This document shows, piece by piece, positions 53,401-64,000 of a stretch of DNA of 64,000 nucleotides. Below the pieces are notes generated by a model. That model made no database searches and was not told the origin of the DNA. It saw only the letters and a list, made by a program, of their open reading frames with translations. Positions within the stretch are counted from its first letter, which is position 1; every line of letters begins with the position of its first letter. Source of the stretch: Monosporascus cannonballus. Its lineage: Eukaryota > Ascomycota > Sordariomycetes > Xylariales. The stretch lies in assembly GCA_004154925.1 (NCBI GenBank), contig QJNS01000208.1, positions 62,001-126,000 on the forward strand, given 5' to 3'. The position numbers were made by a program, and so were the translations under genes.

Positions 53401-53966
53401 TTTCAGTTTTCGATTAGCAAAGTAACGTATTTATTTATAACAAATTCGAATCAAATAATCGTATTTCCAATAAATCGTTCGATTATAAGTTTTATTTGTA
53501 TAATAAACGTAATAAATTAAATAAGAACATATCCGAAATATTTTCGACATCAGATTAAGAATAATTATAACTTAATTACGATTTTGTCGAAGATTTCTAG
53601 CTTAAAAGGCCTAAAGACCTTTATTGGTTCCTTGGTAAAATTTAGCTTAATAACCTAACTTATTCGAAAGGGTTTCCCGGCTTCGGATTTTTTTTTAAAA
53701 ACCTTTTCCAAGCGGTTTAAAAAAAACGTTATAAGATTATTATTGTTTCTTTCAAGCTGAAAAATGCGTTCGTTTATAGTATCCAGTTGTCGAAAAACCT
53801 TTTCGCGAAAAAAGCGAAGTTTTTTCTTTTTCTCCTCGGATTTTATTCCAGTGCCCGGATAGTTAAAGACCTGGTAAATAGGCTATTCGGGCTATTTGCT
53901 AATAGACATAATATTAATCGATATTGTTCAAAATCTGATAATATTATTAAACAAAAATTTGAAACG

Positions 53967-54326
53967 TATAACGGCTACAGGTTTAATCAACTATTAAACC
54001 TTAGTTATACGGGTTTATGTTAACAAAAGTATCGTAAAAATCTAAATAATATATACAGTAACGTATTACGTCTCGTAATACTAAGGATGCCTTAAATAAC
54101 GATATTATATTGCAAACTGGTATTATTTAAATTATGGAAATAATAAGCGTATATATCCTTATTCTGGCTTAAAATACTTAAACGGCTTAAACCCTTAAGA
54201 GGTTTAATGTACTTAGCACCTTAAGACCTTTAAGCTGGTTACGTAATATCTTAACGGCGGTCGGTGTTTGTCTTTTTCGTAGGCCCGACCGTCCCCAAAG
54301 GAGCCAAGACCGTTTAGGTCATAACA
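53967..54326 (-). repeat. R8 5' LTR (type A)
   Basis: It starts TATAACGGC and ends GGTCATAACA. The outer U3 end (54230-54326) is nearly unmutated. The inner neighbour on the minus strand starts CGTTTCAAATTTTTG, the proposed primer-binding site. Confidence 0.9.
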
Positions 54327-55522
54327 AGCATGCGTTCTGCCGTATCGATTAGGGATTCTAGGATAAACCTCTTTCGTTTATTTCTGATATTCTTTCAGCC
54401 ATTCCTTCAGGGTGTCTTGTTATCTTTTGGACGCTTTCTGGGCCAGCTTCTTGGCCTTTTGCATTCCATACTGAATCTCCTGTCGTAATGGCCCTTATCC
54501 GTGTTGGGCCTGGATTACGTTAATAATTTTGTTGTTATTTTTTTGGATTGTTCCTAGAGTATCCTTCCGGTACGAGCATCTAGTTATCCTGTCGTGGCTT
54601 TTTGGGCTTTTTACAGGTACTTTGGTAATATCCTATTTTGCTACAGTTATGAGACCTGACTTGGCTCTTATCCCTGCGTTGAACCGTTCCAAGTTCTATG
54701 AGTCCTGGCGTCGTACCATGGGATGTAGATATTGTTTCGCGCTTTTTTCCCTGGTTGGCCGACTGGCCTCTATGCCTTAAAATGTATTATCCTTTTTTTT
54801 TCTATACGGCGTTCGTACAACCTATTATTAATCTTAATAACTTCGGTAATATACCGATTTAAGGTTCTGAGTTTTAAAAGTTTGATAATCTTATTTTTAA
54901 CGTTATTCTTTAATTCTTTATAAAATATATAAATTACGTTATCGCTTTTATCGTTAATTCACTCGGCCTTAGCTATAAGGTTTTTAAAACTGATAACGTA
55001 TTTCGAAATAAGTCATTTTTATTATAATTATAAGATTTGCTATATCACCGTTCGTTTTTCGTCTAAGTTCTTAAAATTGGCCTTTAATTTTTTCTTAAAA
55101 TTCATATGATTGAAAAAAAAAACTCTAGTAGCTTTTTTTGGTCGGCCTTAACGTTTTCCAGGTAATCCCTTATAACTGGCTCACCAGTGCAAAGTATCTC
55201 CCGTAATGAAAGCTGTTATAAGAAGAATTTTGAAAGCGAATTTGTTTAAATTTTGAAAGCGAAAATATGTTCGTACTTAAATAAGGAATTTTTGAGCGTT
55301 TTTTTATTGTAGGGTTAAAGTGTTTTAGCTTTAGATTTTAACGTAATTATTCGAATTATAATAATAATTATCTATTTTACAAATTGTTAAATTTGCTTTT
55401 TAAATTTCTTAATTCTGGCTTAGAATTACGCGATAATAAAGGATGTTTAGATATTAGCTAATATCTTAACTAAAAGATATTATTTAAAGTTTAAAGATAT
55501 TATTAAATAAAAACTTATAATG

Positions 55523-55892
55523 TATAACGGCTAAACGGTTTAACCAATTATTAAACCTAAGTCGTACGGATTTATGTTAATAAAAGTATTATAAAAGTTT
55601 AAGCAATAAATATAATAACGTATTACGTTTCGCAATATTAGGAGCGTTTTAAGTAACGAAATTATATTATAAGTTAGAATTATTTAAATTATGGAAATAA
55701 TAAGCGTATATATTTGGATCTTAGTAATATTATTTATCCCTGTTTATTAAAACCTTGCTCAGCGATTACTTAGTATTAATCTTTCGTGTTCAGCAGATTT
55801 TCGCTGAGCACCCGTTACATAACCTGGAACAACGTAATTCCTTGGTCCTAGCTTGACCGTTTCTGCAGGCCAAGTCTGGTTGTGTCGTAACA
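55523..55892 (-). repeat. R1 5' LTR
   Basis: It starts TATAACGGC on the plus strand and ends TCGTAACA. The inner R-U5 half (55523-55720) is strongly AT-converted and the outer U3 half is not, the mirror image of the R1 3' LTR. Confidence 0.9.
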
Positions 55893-55897
55893 CGGCA

Positions 55898-56328
55898 GCC
55901 GTCTCTTCAGAGAATTCTAGTTCTAAGAGCCTGGCAAGCCTCGGAGGTCTGGGACCTCATGTCGGTAAAACAGATAGGGGGAGTCGCCGCCGATGGTTCC
56001 ATAAACACAACTTAGCCAGAGACGTAATCCCACTACGTGAGAAATAGCATATGTGCGGCAAACATTACCTAGTATAAAAAACAGAAGCACGAGAGTTACA
56101 TCAGCTACATAGGTAATGTCGGAGTCAGAGCATACAAACATGTTATTGCCGTTATAGTAACGGGACCGTCTTCCCACTGCGACCTGTACATCGACCGTAG
56201 GAAAATGGGGGAGATTGTAAGGTTGTAGGTTCTACTGGCTTTGCTTATGGTATCGTATACGACATACTGCACCACAGTGCGTCAAAACTACATGACCGAT
56301 TCGTGATGTCGTGGAATAGGGGTATCTA
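55898..56328. other. GC-normal right flank of the nest, no recognised gene
   Basis: It continues the target locus of 1-1180. The longest reading frame is minus-strand 55923-56177 (84 codons, with a hydrophobic stretch around residues 25-40), which resembles no family I know and may be chance. Confidence 0.5.
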
Positions 56329-56465
56329 TGTTAGTCATCAAGCTCCCAGCACCTCGGAAGAACCTTATTCCGGCTCGCCCACAGTATATAGAGAGCTTTC
56401 TAGCCACCGTTCGTTAAAGCTTAATTCTAGCTAGATAATTATTATTTTTATATTTTATATTTTTT
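56329..56465. repeat. Direct repeat of D1, left copy
   Basis: The first 110 bp are GC-normal and carry AGTATATAGAGAG; the last part fades into AT-rich sequence. The pair is 62809-62946. Confidence 0.6.
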
Positions 56466-59400
56466 TATTTTTCAAATAGCTTAATTGTAATAATTATGAA
56501 CCCGGTATTTTAATTACGTAAGATAAATACGGTTAAATTAATTATAACCTTTTTTAATTAAGGCGTAATTATATTTTTATTAATATATCGAATAATCCTA
56601 TATTTTAAGATATAATTTTTCAAAATCGTTTTAATTATTTTAATTAATATTTCGTTTTGCATTATAGTATTTTTTATATATAGCGTTTAATACCTTATTA
56701 CTTTAAAAGATTTTAACGTTAATTTTTTTAAAAAAAACTTTGTATAATTTTAAACTTCGAAAATTATATTATTAATATTAACGTCCGAAAGTAGATTAAA
56801 TACTAGACAAATTTCGACGACTAAAAAGAATTTCGAATAAAATAATATCATTTTATAAATTTTTAAAAATCGAAAAATAAAGAATGTTTAAAACAAATAA
56901 GAAATTAATTTTAAATATTATATAGTAAAGTATTAAAAATAATCGGAACAAATTTCGAAAATAAAACGAAAATATAGTAACATATAAATTTATATTAATC
57001 TAAAAATAAAAACTAAAATCAATACAAATGTTTAAATTATTTTAGTAATACGAAAACTATATATAATTTAAAGTTTAATTCCAAAATTAAAAAGTTAATT
57101 CGTTTTTTCGAGATTAAATATTATTATTACAGTGCGTAAAAATAGTATAAACTTTTATATTTCATTAAAATAAGTTAAATAAAATTTAATGAATTATATC
57201 GGATTTAGTTTTACGTTTCTTTTTGAAACAGTTGATAAAACGTTTCGTTTTCGATCAAATATAACGTAGATTTACCGAATTAATCAAGAAAAGCCTTTCT
57301 AAAAATTTATAAAAAGATTTAAACGGTGTAATAATTAAGTTTCGATTTTATATTACGAAAATATATAAAGGGCTAAAATTAAAACTTTTATAACTTTTAT
57401 AACTTTAAATAAAAAACTACTTTTTAATACAAGTCTAACGTTATTATTTAAATTCGTTTGTTATACAAAATACTTGATAAGAAAAAAATAAAATACTTAT
57501 TTTTTATATTAAACAATAAATATTCACTAACATCTAGTAAATACATTATATTTCATTATATAATTAAGAAACAAATTGTTTATAAAATCCGCTAAGTTTA
57601 TTTTATAAAATAAGAGGATATTCGAAACTTTCGTTTAAACCTAAATTGGTAAAGAAATTTTTGTTTTAAAATTTTTTAAATTTCTTAAATAAAAAGACGT
57701 TTCGGAAGGAATGGAGAAAATTATCGTTTAATAATAACGATTAATATGGTAATATTATTTTGAAATTAAATAATTTTTAAATTTCTATTAATTTTTATTT
57801 TAAGTTAATAAGAACTTGTATTATTATTAATTTCGTTAAATATGTTTTAATACTAGTTACTTTAATCGATAGTTACAAATTAAAATATTTAATAAATAAT
57901 TAAAATGTATTTATTTATAATGTCTTTATATTTAACCTTATATGATAAATAGTGAAAACAACAATATTTTCCTCTCGGATTAACGATATTAAATAATAAA
58001 TAATTAAAAAAAGCGTTATTCGGAATTAACGAAAATCAAAATATAATTTTAATTTTAAGCATATAATACTCATAATATGTTTTTACGTTAATATTATTTT
58101 AAAAGTTTTATTATATGAAGCCAGGATTTAATATTACGATATAATTATTTTCTTAAAAGAAATAAAATGAACATACTATTATTTCTGCAAAATTTAATCT
58201 TATTTATAATTCAATGTTTTTTAAATACCAGCCTTTAGTTTTTATATAAATATTTTATTTATCGTTTTACGAAATTGGATAAATATTTTAATATTTTTAT
58301 TAATTAATAAAAGAATGTAAAAAGATATAAAGGTATTTTTGGAATAGTTTATATCCTGAGATTGAAATAAAATACTTTTACTATTTAAACTTACGTATTT
58401 AACGTATATAATATAAAATTATGCGTTAAAAACGTTATTATTAACGATATTTTATATTTAAAATAAAAAAGATTATATTTATACGTACGTTATTTTAAAT
58501 AATTTCGAAACGTAAATTATAAAATCGAAAATTTTAATCGTTTATATATATTGCGTGAAATTATTATAATTATTTCATAATTTATAATAGTTTTTAATAC
58601 AATTTAATAATTAAAAGTAAATATAGTAATAAGTCTTTTATTTATAAACTTAAGTAAAATAACGATATTAAAATAATTATAATAAACGGGTTTAAGATAT
58701 ATTAAAAATAATATGCCTAAAAAGTATTGTATTAAAAATATTTCTTTCGTATATTAAACGAGTTAGAAGAAAATAAATAAATAAATTACAAACCAATTAA
58801 TAAAATCTTTTAAAATATATTCATATGTTCTAAAAAAGCTTTTAATTTAAAGTAATAAAAGTAATAACGCAATTATATGATATAAATCTAAATTACCTCT
58901 ATAATCTGCTAACTTTAAACAAAATATTGATTTATTAATTTAAATAATATTTTTTTAATATAATTCAGTTATTATTAGTACGATTATTGTAAACTTTATA
59001 TCAAATTAATTTAGAATTGACGTATATAATGCAAGAACACATTCGTTAAAAAAACAAAAGCGAAAAACAAACCAAGTATTTAAAGTATAATCGAAATTTT
59101 ATATCAATTATTTAGTAAAATACTAAACTTTTAATATTTATCGAATATAAACAAAGAAATCCCGAAAGGTTATTAATATATACAACGATACATATAATAA
59201 AAACCATTTTATTAATTACAAATAATATTTTAGTTATAAATAAAACTTTTATAAATTAAATCTATATTTTGAAATATTCAATTTAAAAATGTTCTATTTT
59301 CGACATATTTAATTTATAAAATAATTTTTATAATAATTATAACGGTTTAAAAACAATAAAAAACCTTTATTGCTAATATACAAATCTAATAAATCATTAA

Positions 59401-59545
59401 TTAAAAAAGGTAATTTTTAAAATTAAAAACATATAAATAAAGTTAACTTTAATTGTAAATGTTGAACTTTTAAAAATATTTGCTATCTAAAAAAAGAATT
59501 TTCAAATATTAATAAAATATATATATATATATATATAATTTAATA
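56466..59545. other. AT-rich block, nothing recognisable
   Basis: There is no reading frame, repeat or structural RNA I can support. Residual C is mostly in CpG, as in the RIPped elements. An (AT)n run lies at about 59517-59537. Confidence 0.6.
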
Positions 59546-59550
59546 ATTAA

Positions 59551-59673
59551 TGTTAAGGCACAGATGAACAAGAATCTAGCCATTATATCATTAAAAGTGG
59601 AACGTTATCAGCTCGAGTATTAATCCTCTTGTTCTGCCCTATATATTTACAGGTGTTTTTTAGAACTGTAACA
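59551..59673 (+). repeat. T1 left terminal repeat
   Basis: It starts TGTTAAGGCACAG, has CCTATATATTTAC near 59640, and ends CTGTAACA. Confidence 0.75.
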
Positions 59674-59901
59674 GTAGATCCTTTTTCAGTTATATCGTTC
59701 CGATGCAATCAATTAAAAGTTACGAGCCTCTTATCGACAATTATTAAGTGTTCGGCAATTTTCCATTTGTGCGTCAATTTAAGCCAAATATTCGAATAAC
59801 TGCGTTAACTGGAAATCCGCCCCGCACCTAATACATTTACGGGGTAAGTTAGCTGTCCAGTTTAGAAATCGAACGCCTAACTCATAAAAAAGTTGGCAAA
59901 T

Positions 59902-60025
59902 TGTTACGACATAGAAAAATAAAAATCTAGCTATTATATTACTAAAAGTGAAATGTTATCAACTCGAGCACTGACCGCCTTGTTCTGCTTTATATATCTA
60001 TAAGGTGATACTTAGAAATATAACA
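59902..60025 (+). repeat. T1 right terminal repeat
   Basis: It starts TGTTACGACATAG, has TTTATATATCTAT in the matching place, and ends AATATAACA. Confidence 0.75.
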
Positions 60026-60030
60026 ATTAA

Positions 60031-62808
60031 TTAAAAAATAATTATGTTAAAATATCCATAAAATAATTATAACGATAAAGAAATTTTTAAAGAGAGTATT
60101 CCAGAAATATATTTAACGAAATCAATAAACAATTCAATTAATATACTAATAGTTATTATTAAATTCGGAATTTTAATAAATAAAAATTCGCTTAGCAATT
60201 AATAAACATTTATATGCTGAATTGTTAAAATAAAAAGAAACAAGGTAAAAACGTTATAAAAATAAAAAATCTAAACAATTTCGAAAAGGATAATATTTAT
60301 ATTTTAAACGTTATTATAATATATAAAAATAATATAATATATTGTATTTTAAATCAAAATTAAAAAACTATATTTATATTTTTTATATAATAGTAGTAAC
60401 AATGATAATTTATAAATACTCAAAATGTTTTAATATTATATTAAATAAATATAAGATTTATAAGGATTAATTACATACTAAATTATTTAAATTTTAAAAG
60501 AATTTCAATAAATACTTTTAGAAAAATTCTTTTAAAAAAGACCTTAAAAAAGAAATTACAATATTTAAGAAATTCGAAATATGACAAATGAAATCCGACT
60601 TCGTGAATTAAATTTAATTACAAGATTTGTTAATTCGATATAATATATATATTTTTAAACGTTTTATACAGTATATAAACTTTGGTAATTTATTGCGTCT
60701 TGAACGGTTTTAAAAAATGAAATATATCTAAAATTTGAACGAATTTTATATAAATTAAAATTTTAATTTTTGTGATAATATTATAAATTTTTTATTGTGT
60801 TATAAGAATTAAGGTTTAAGCTATTTCTAAAGATTACATTTCTATTTTTTATTTTTTGAAATAATTTATTATTGTTTTATTCTTAAAACTATGAAAATAA
60901 AATAGATAAAGTTATTTAAGATTAATGAAATCGTACGAATTTAAAAGTTAAAAAAACAAAAGTTAATTTTTAATTATTGGAAAATCCAAAATATATTAAA
61001 AACAAGTTTTTTTTAGTACACAATTTATATATCGAAAAAATTACAAATCGTTTTACGTTAATAAATGACGTTAATATTTTTAGAAGTATTTTTAAAAATA
61101 AAAGGTTTATTTTATTATCGTATTAACTTTTTTAAAAAAAAAAATAAAAAAAAAACTATTAAAAATATTGACGTTTTATTTACATATAATACTAATAATA
61201 TATTTAAACGTAATATTTACTATGTTTTTATTATTAAAGGTTTTAATTAATTCGTTTATTAAATGTATTATAACAATTATGAAAATAATATGTTATGCTT
61301 ATTCTATATATTGTTTAACATTTTTATTACAAAATATAAATAAAATATTTACTATATTTATACTTTTTTGAAATATATTATGCTAGATTATATTTAAAAT
61401 ATAATCCTTTTTTTAAAAAATAATATTATAATATTTTGTTAAAAAATCATTATAGAAAAATATTTCCTAAATAACAATAATAATATTTATAATTACAACA
61501 AAATTATTTTTTACATACAACGTAAGTATTTATCAACGAATTCTTAAAATATTTTTAATTTGTAAAATTTACTACGAATATTATAGAAATATTATAATAA
61601 TACAACTAATAAAATATATAATTTTATTATGTTTTAAATTTTTCGAACGAAGTTTTTAGAAAACTAAAATAATAATAATAAATATATAATATTTTAATTA
61701 CGGTAAATATCTACGTATATACGAAAACCGCATTTATAAATATAAATACTAATTATTTTTAATTTTTTATTTTTCTGGAAAAAAACGTATATATCTATTT
61801 ATAAAATGTAAACTTTTTGTTATATAATTAATTCTTTTTTAAATATATGTATATAAATACAACAATAAAAACATTTATAATAAAATTAATATTGATTATA
61901 AAAACAGTTGTTAAATATACGATAAATATTTAAACGAGAATAGAATTAATTAACGGTTAATAAAAAATTAAAAATCCAAAAAAACTAAAACATAGATATA
62001 TCGAAATATAAAATGTATTTTAAGATATAACATTAATAATAATTATTTACGATGACGTCGAAATATTTATTAATATTTTTATTTGTAAATATAAAACGTA
62101 AATATTTTAAATAAGATTTAATACGATATATATTACTCGCCAGATACGTATGTTAACGATTAATCGCCTAAATAATAGACGCAAATAAAACGGGCGACAT
62201 AAGGAGTATAAATGCGGCAAAAATGAATACGGATACGGATATAGTAGATATAAAAATAAGTACGAAAGCGGTTATAATAATTATTACGACGGCGTCGGCG
62301 TCAGTAATTACGGCAATAATGTCGATACGTACGCGGAGTAGTTCGTAAACGCGGATAATAGTTATAAATTATACGGTAAAAAACGTAACAAAATATTTTA
62401 TTTCGATTATTATTATTCGATTTACGTAAAACTATTTAACGATAAAATATATTTATGTTAAACGTTGTTATTAGGATTATTATTTTTAATTTAAGGTAAT
62501 TAAGAAATTATTATACGAAGTAAGACAAAAAATGAAAATATTTTAATATACAAAATTAATAAAAAATAAATACGTGAAACGTAAAATATAACTTTATTAT
62601 TATAATATTTATTACTACGGTTTTAGTAAAAGAAACGAAATATAATACCAATTTTTTTAGCGTACTTAATATATATTTAATTAAATGTTTGGTTTAAAAA
62701 ATAATTATTTACGTTGATTTTTTTGGCGATTATAAAAATTATAATAAACAAATTTAAAGAAATATTTCCTTTTTATTTAGAAAGTATATGATAAAATAAT
62801 GGTATTTA
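60031..62808. other. AT-rich block, nothing recognisable
   Basis: Open frames at 61065-61371 are of the kind expected by chance in such AT-rich sequence. A patch richer in CpG (62140-62360) has TACGG-type short repeats but no convincing protein. Confidence 0.55.
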
Positions 62809-62946
62809 TATTAATTATTCAACTCCCAGCACCCCGGAAGAACCTTATTCCGGGGTACCTACAGTATATACAGAGCTTCTTAGCCACTGCTTGCTAAAGC
62901 TCAATTCTAGTCAGACAATTATCACTTCTCATACTTTATGTTACCT
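62809..62946. repeat. Direct repeat of D1, right copy
   Basis: It is GC-normal almost from its first bases. It contains a perfect 8-bp stem CCCCGGAA/TTCCGGGG with an 8-nt loop (62832-62855) and AGTATATACAGAG downstream. Confidence 0.6.
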
Positions 62947-62952
62947 TATCTA

Positions 62953-64000
62953 CCGATCAGTTTAACTATGACACGTGGTAACCGTCTCCCTTATATTCCT
63001 CTGATTCCTTCGGAATAGCAAAGGGGCTTCTTGGATATTGAGGGAAACTCGCATGCGTATTTTGCTTCCTGCCTCGTGGAAGCTTAAAATACGGGATGAA
63101 GCTTTATGTAGGTGCTAGCCCGACGCAATATGATTTCAAGTGGCCCGGAACTCTATAGACGAACACGGGGTATGTACAGGTGTCACACTTACTAGGGAGC
63201 AGCTGCACAGCTCTTGAGGATATATTGACTGGTCACGAGGAAGTAAGGAAGCGGTGGTCCCACTTGTTGTGGGTGATCCACTGATATAGGGGCTCTAGTG
63301 CTCCAGCAAGGAATAACCTTGTTCCGGATGATCCTTGAAGCTGCCAGGGGGCCCCTTTTCCATGGCAACATGTAATTAGTCCACATGACAAAGGTACTCC
63401 AATCTATTGCATAACTTGTAATACTGGTAAGTAGTTGGTGGACAATGTATAACCGAGTACCGCTGCCATGAGGAGTTGGAAGCGAAACTTAGTTAAGGGG
63501 AAGTTGCTGGATGTACGGACATCGGTTGTCAGTCTGAGAAGTTAGGTCCTCGGCCGGGCATAGACTCCGCTGGGGTCACGGGTAACGTTTTGTTGGAGAG
63601 TCAATTGGATGAGGAGATCTTCTCTTGATTGACTTGGTATATTAAGTGCCCCTACGCAGGATTATCATAATGAGAGAAATCCAGACCCAATACCTGTCTG
63701 GGTATAATGGGGAAATGTGTTACGGCAACACCTTACATTCGAAAATATCCAATATGTCTTCAGTTAATTGGCAAACTTGATGAGCGACAAGTAGCGGCTT
63801 TTAGAACCGCCTTAGAACAGGTACTCCCTCACCTAACTTGTTATTAACCTACCAGGCATAAATGAACGTCAAATACCAGGGGTAAGGACAGAGTTTGGAA
63901 AGCTAGATTGACTGCAATTTGAGAAGCGAAATGTTAAGAGTTTTTATGTCTAAATTGCTGCATGAGACTGTAAAATATAGGTTGGATAACTGCTGGGTTC
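62953..64000. other. GC-normal right end, no recognised gene
   Basis: It is not RIP-converted. The longest frame (minus strand, 63192-63386, 64 codons) matches nothing I know. A divergent echo of the D1 repeat motif (GGAATAACCTTGTTCC) is near 63310, and an imperfect palindrome centred on AGATCT is at 63599-63634. I see no gene. Confidence 0.5.

Larger units (their letters stand above)
47493..54326 (-). mobile_element. R8: full-length Ty3/gypsy chromovirus inside R1
   Basis: It has LTRs at 47493-47888 and 53967-54326 and a perfect TSD AGCAT (47488-47492, 54327-54331). It totals 6834 bp, in the same orientation as R1, inserted between R1 gag and protease. The LTRs differ by 36 bp through loss or gain of the CTTAAG-type repeats in U3. 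Confidence 0.95.
8890..54780 (-). pseudogene. R1 gag-pol, split into four pieces by later insertions
   Basis: Pieces in reading order on the minus strand: gag and start of pro in 54332-54780 and beyond (degenerate CCHC knuckle at 54613-54656, keeping two Cys and the Lys-rich KKPKKP tail); protease and RT in 45381-47492, where YLDD is fully preserved (45600-45611); RNase H/integrase in 22907-24737, with a 69-codon open stretch at 23214-23423 containing WVEKLPIAQLTYN of the integrase core; chromodomain in about 8890-9111. RIP is uneven: 54332-54780 and 8890-9111 are nearly unmutated, while most of the rest is AT-converted. Inserts R3, S2/R5 and R8 split it. Confidence 0.82.
1181..55892 (-). mobile_element. 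R1: Ty3/gypsy chromovirus, host of the whole nest
   Basis: R1 is the oldest visible element. It has LTRs at 1181-1548 and 55523-55892 and a perfect 5-bp TSD CGGCA (1176-1180, 55893-55897). Its own sequence is in five pieces: 1181-1760, 8477-9111, 22907-24737, 45381-47492 and 54332-55892, about 6.7 kb in total, the length of the other elements here. Each junction reads through to the expected retrotransposon sequence when the insert and one TSD copy are removed; for example 9111 joins 22907 inside the integrase tail and 47492 joins 54332 in the gag-pro region. On the minus strand the order is gag, protease, RT, integrase, chromodomain. Confidence 0.92.
59551..60025 (+). mobile_element. T1: TRIM-like miniature LTR retrotransposon
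   Basis: Two direct repeats, 59551-59673 (123 bp) and 59902-60025 (124 bp), both begin TGTTA and end TAACA, enclose 228 bp with no coding capacity, and are flanked by the TSD ATTAA (59546-59550, 60026-60030). The repeats differ mainly by C/T and G/A changes. A TATA-like CTATATAT in the last third of each repeat suggests plus orientation. I could not identify a clear primer-binding site or polypurine tract. Terminal-repeat miniature elements are known in plants and fungi; this copy would need proteins from another element to move. Confidence 0.72.
56329..62946. mobile_element. D1: AT-rich block between direct repeats, possible RIPped LTR element
   Basis: A stretch of about 130-140 bp at 56329-56465 recurs at 62809-62946, sharing CTCCCAGCACC, GGAAGAACCTTATTCCGG and AGTATATA. 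The 6-mer TATCTA stands just before the first repeat (56323-56328) and just after the second (62947-62952), as a target duplication would. Against an LTR reading: the repeat does not end in CA, and weak similarity may extend a little past both supposed borders. The interior is as AT-rich as the RIPped elements, but I could not recognise gag or pol. Confidence 0.4.

Noticed and set aside
53787..54023. 78-codon plus-strand frame
   Set aside because: It is antisense to the R8 leader and runs into the R8 LTR; it is the mirror of a similar shadow in R5.
54529..54780. 83-codon plus-strand frame
   Set aside because: It is the complement of the well-preserved R1 gag fragment; the minus strand carries the zinc-knuckle signature.
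55853..56047. 64-codon plus-strand frame
   Set aside because: It runs from R1 LTR U3 across the TSD into the flank, so it is not an ancestral gene.
61065..61371. Two overlapping AT-rich frames
   Set aside because: Their composition is almost only Ile, Leu, Phe, Asn and Lys, and they show no recognisable motif; expected by chance in such sequence.
62030..62070. TACGATGACGTCG as a copia-type YVDD relic
   Set aside because: The reading frame around it gives no RT context on either side.

Overview
The window looks like a heterochromatic, AT-rich block of a filamentous ascomycete (Pezizomycotina) genome. The reasons are a pile of Ty3/gypsy chromovirus-type LTR retrotransposons, almost every copy saturated with C-to-T and G-to-A changes in the style of repeat-induced point mutation (RIP), and short GC-normal islands at both ends. 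I found no intact protein-coding gene, tRNA or rRNA. Every recognisable coding stretch is a broken transposon gene.

The main structure is one nested stack from 1181 to 55892. Exact or near-exact 5-bp target-site duplications (TSDs) let it be taken apart. R1 (minus strand, LTRs 1181-1548 and 55523-55892, TSD CGGCA) is the oldest element. It was split by R2 (1761-8471, +, AAAAT), R3 (9112-22901, +, CGTAT), the solo LTR S2 (24738-45375, CATTT) and R8 (47493-54326, -, AGCAT). R3 was split by solo LTR S1 (9544-9749, ACCCT) and R4 (14620-21433, -, AAAAG). S2 was split by R5 (24914-45351, +, CACTC/CACTT). R5 was split by R6 (27423-34130, +, TTAAT), R7 (37089-43826, +, GAAAT) and a 128-bp TG...CA insertion S3 (44716-44843, GAAAC). 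After removing inserts, each of the eight elements comes to about 6.7-6.9 kb. The deepest path has four levels (R1 > S2 > R5 > R6 or R7).

Each element has the order LTR, gag with a CCHC knuckle, protease, reverse transcriptase (YLDD or its decayed form), RNase H, integrase and a C-terminal chromodomain, a polypurine tract, and LTR. Between pol and the 3' LTR, on the opposite strand, lies an extra reading frame of roughly 170 codons. In R4, and collectively in R2, R6, R7 and R8, it shows the spacing C-x2-C-x6-C-x8-C-x2-C-x6-C. This is the fungal Zn2Cys6 binuclear-cluster pattern, and several Cys positions read Tyr in individual copies, as RIP would cause. It is followed by a basic, leucine-rich stretch. 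I consider this antisense gene the most interesting content of the window.

The flanks are 1-1180 (GC-normal, a possible TATA/leader and a small broken reading frame), 55898-56328 (GC-normal, unrecognised), 56329-62946 (an AT-rich block between direct repeats, carrying a 475-bp TRIM-like miniature LTR element at 59551-60025 with TSD ATTAA) and 62953-64000 (GC-normal, no recognised gene).
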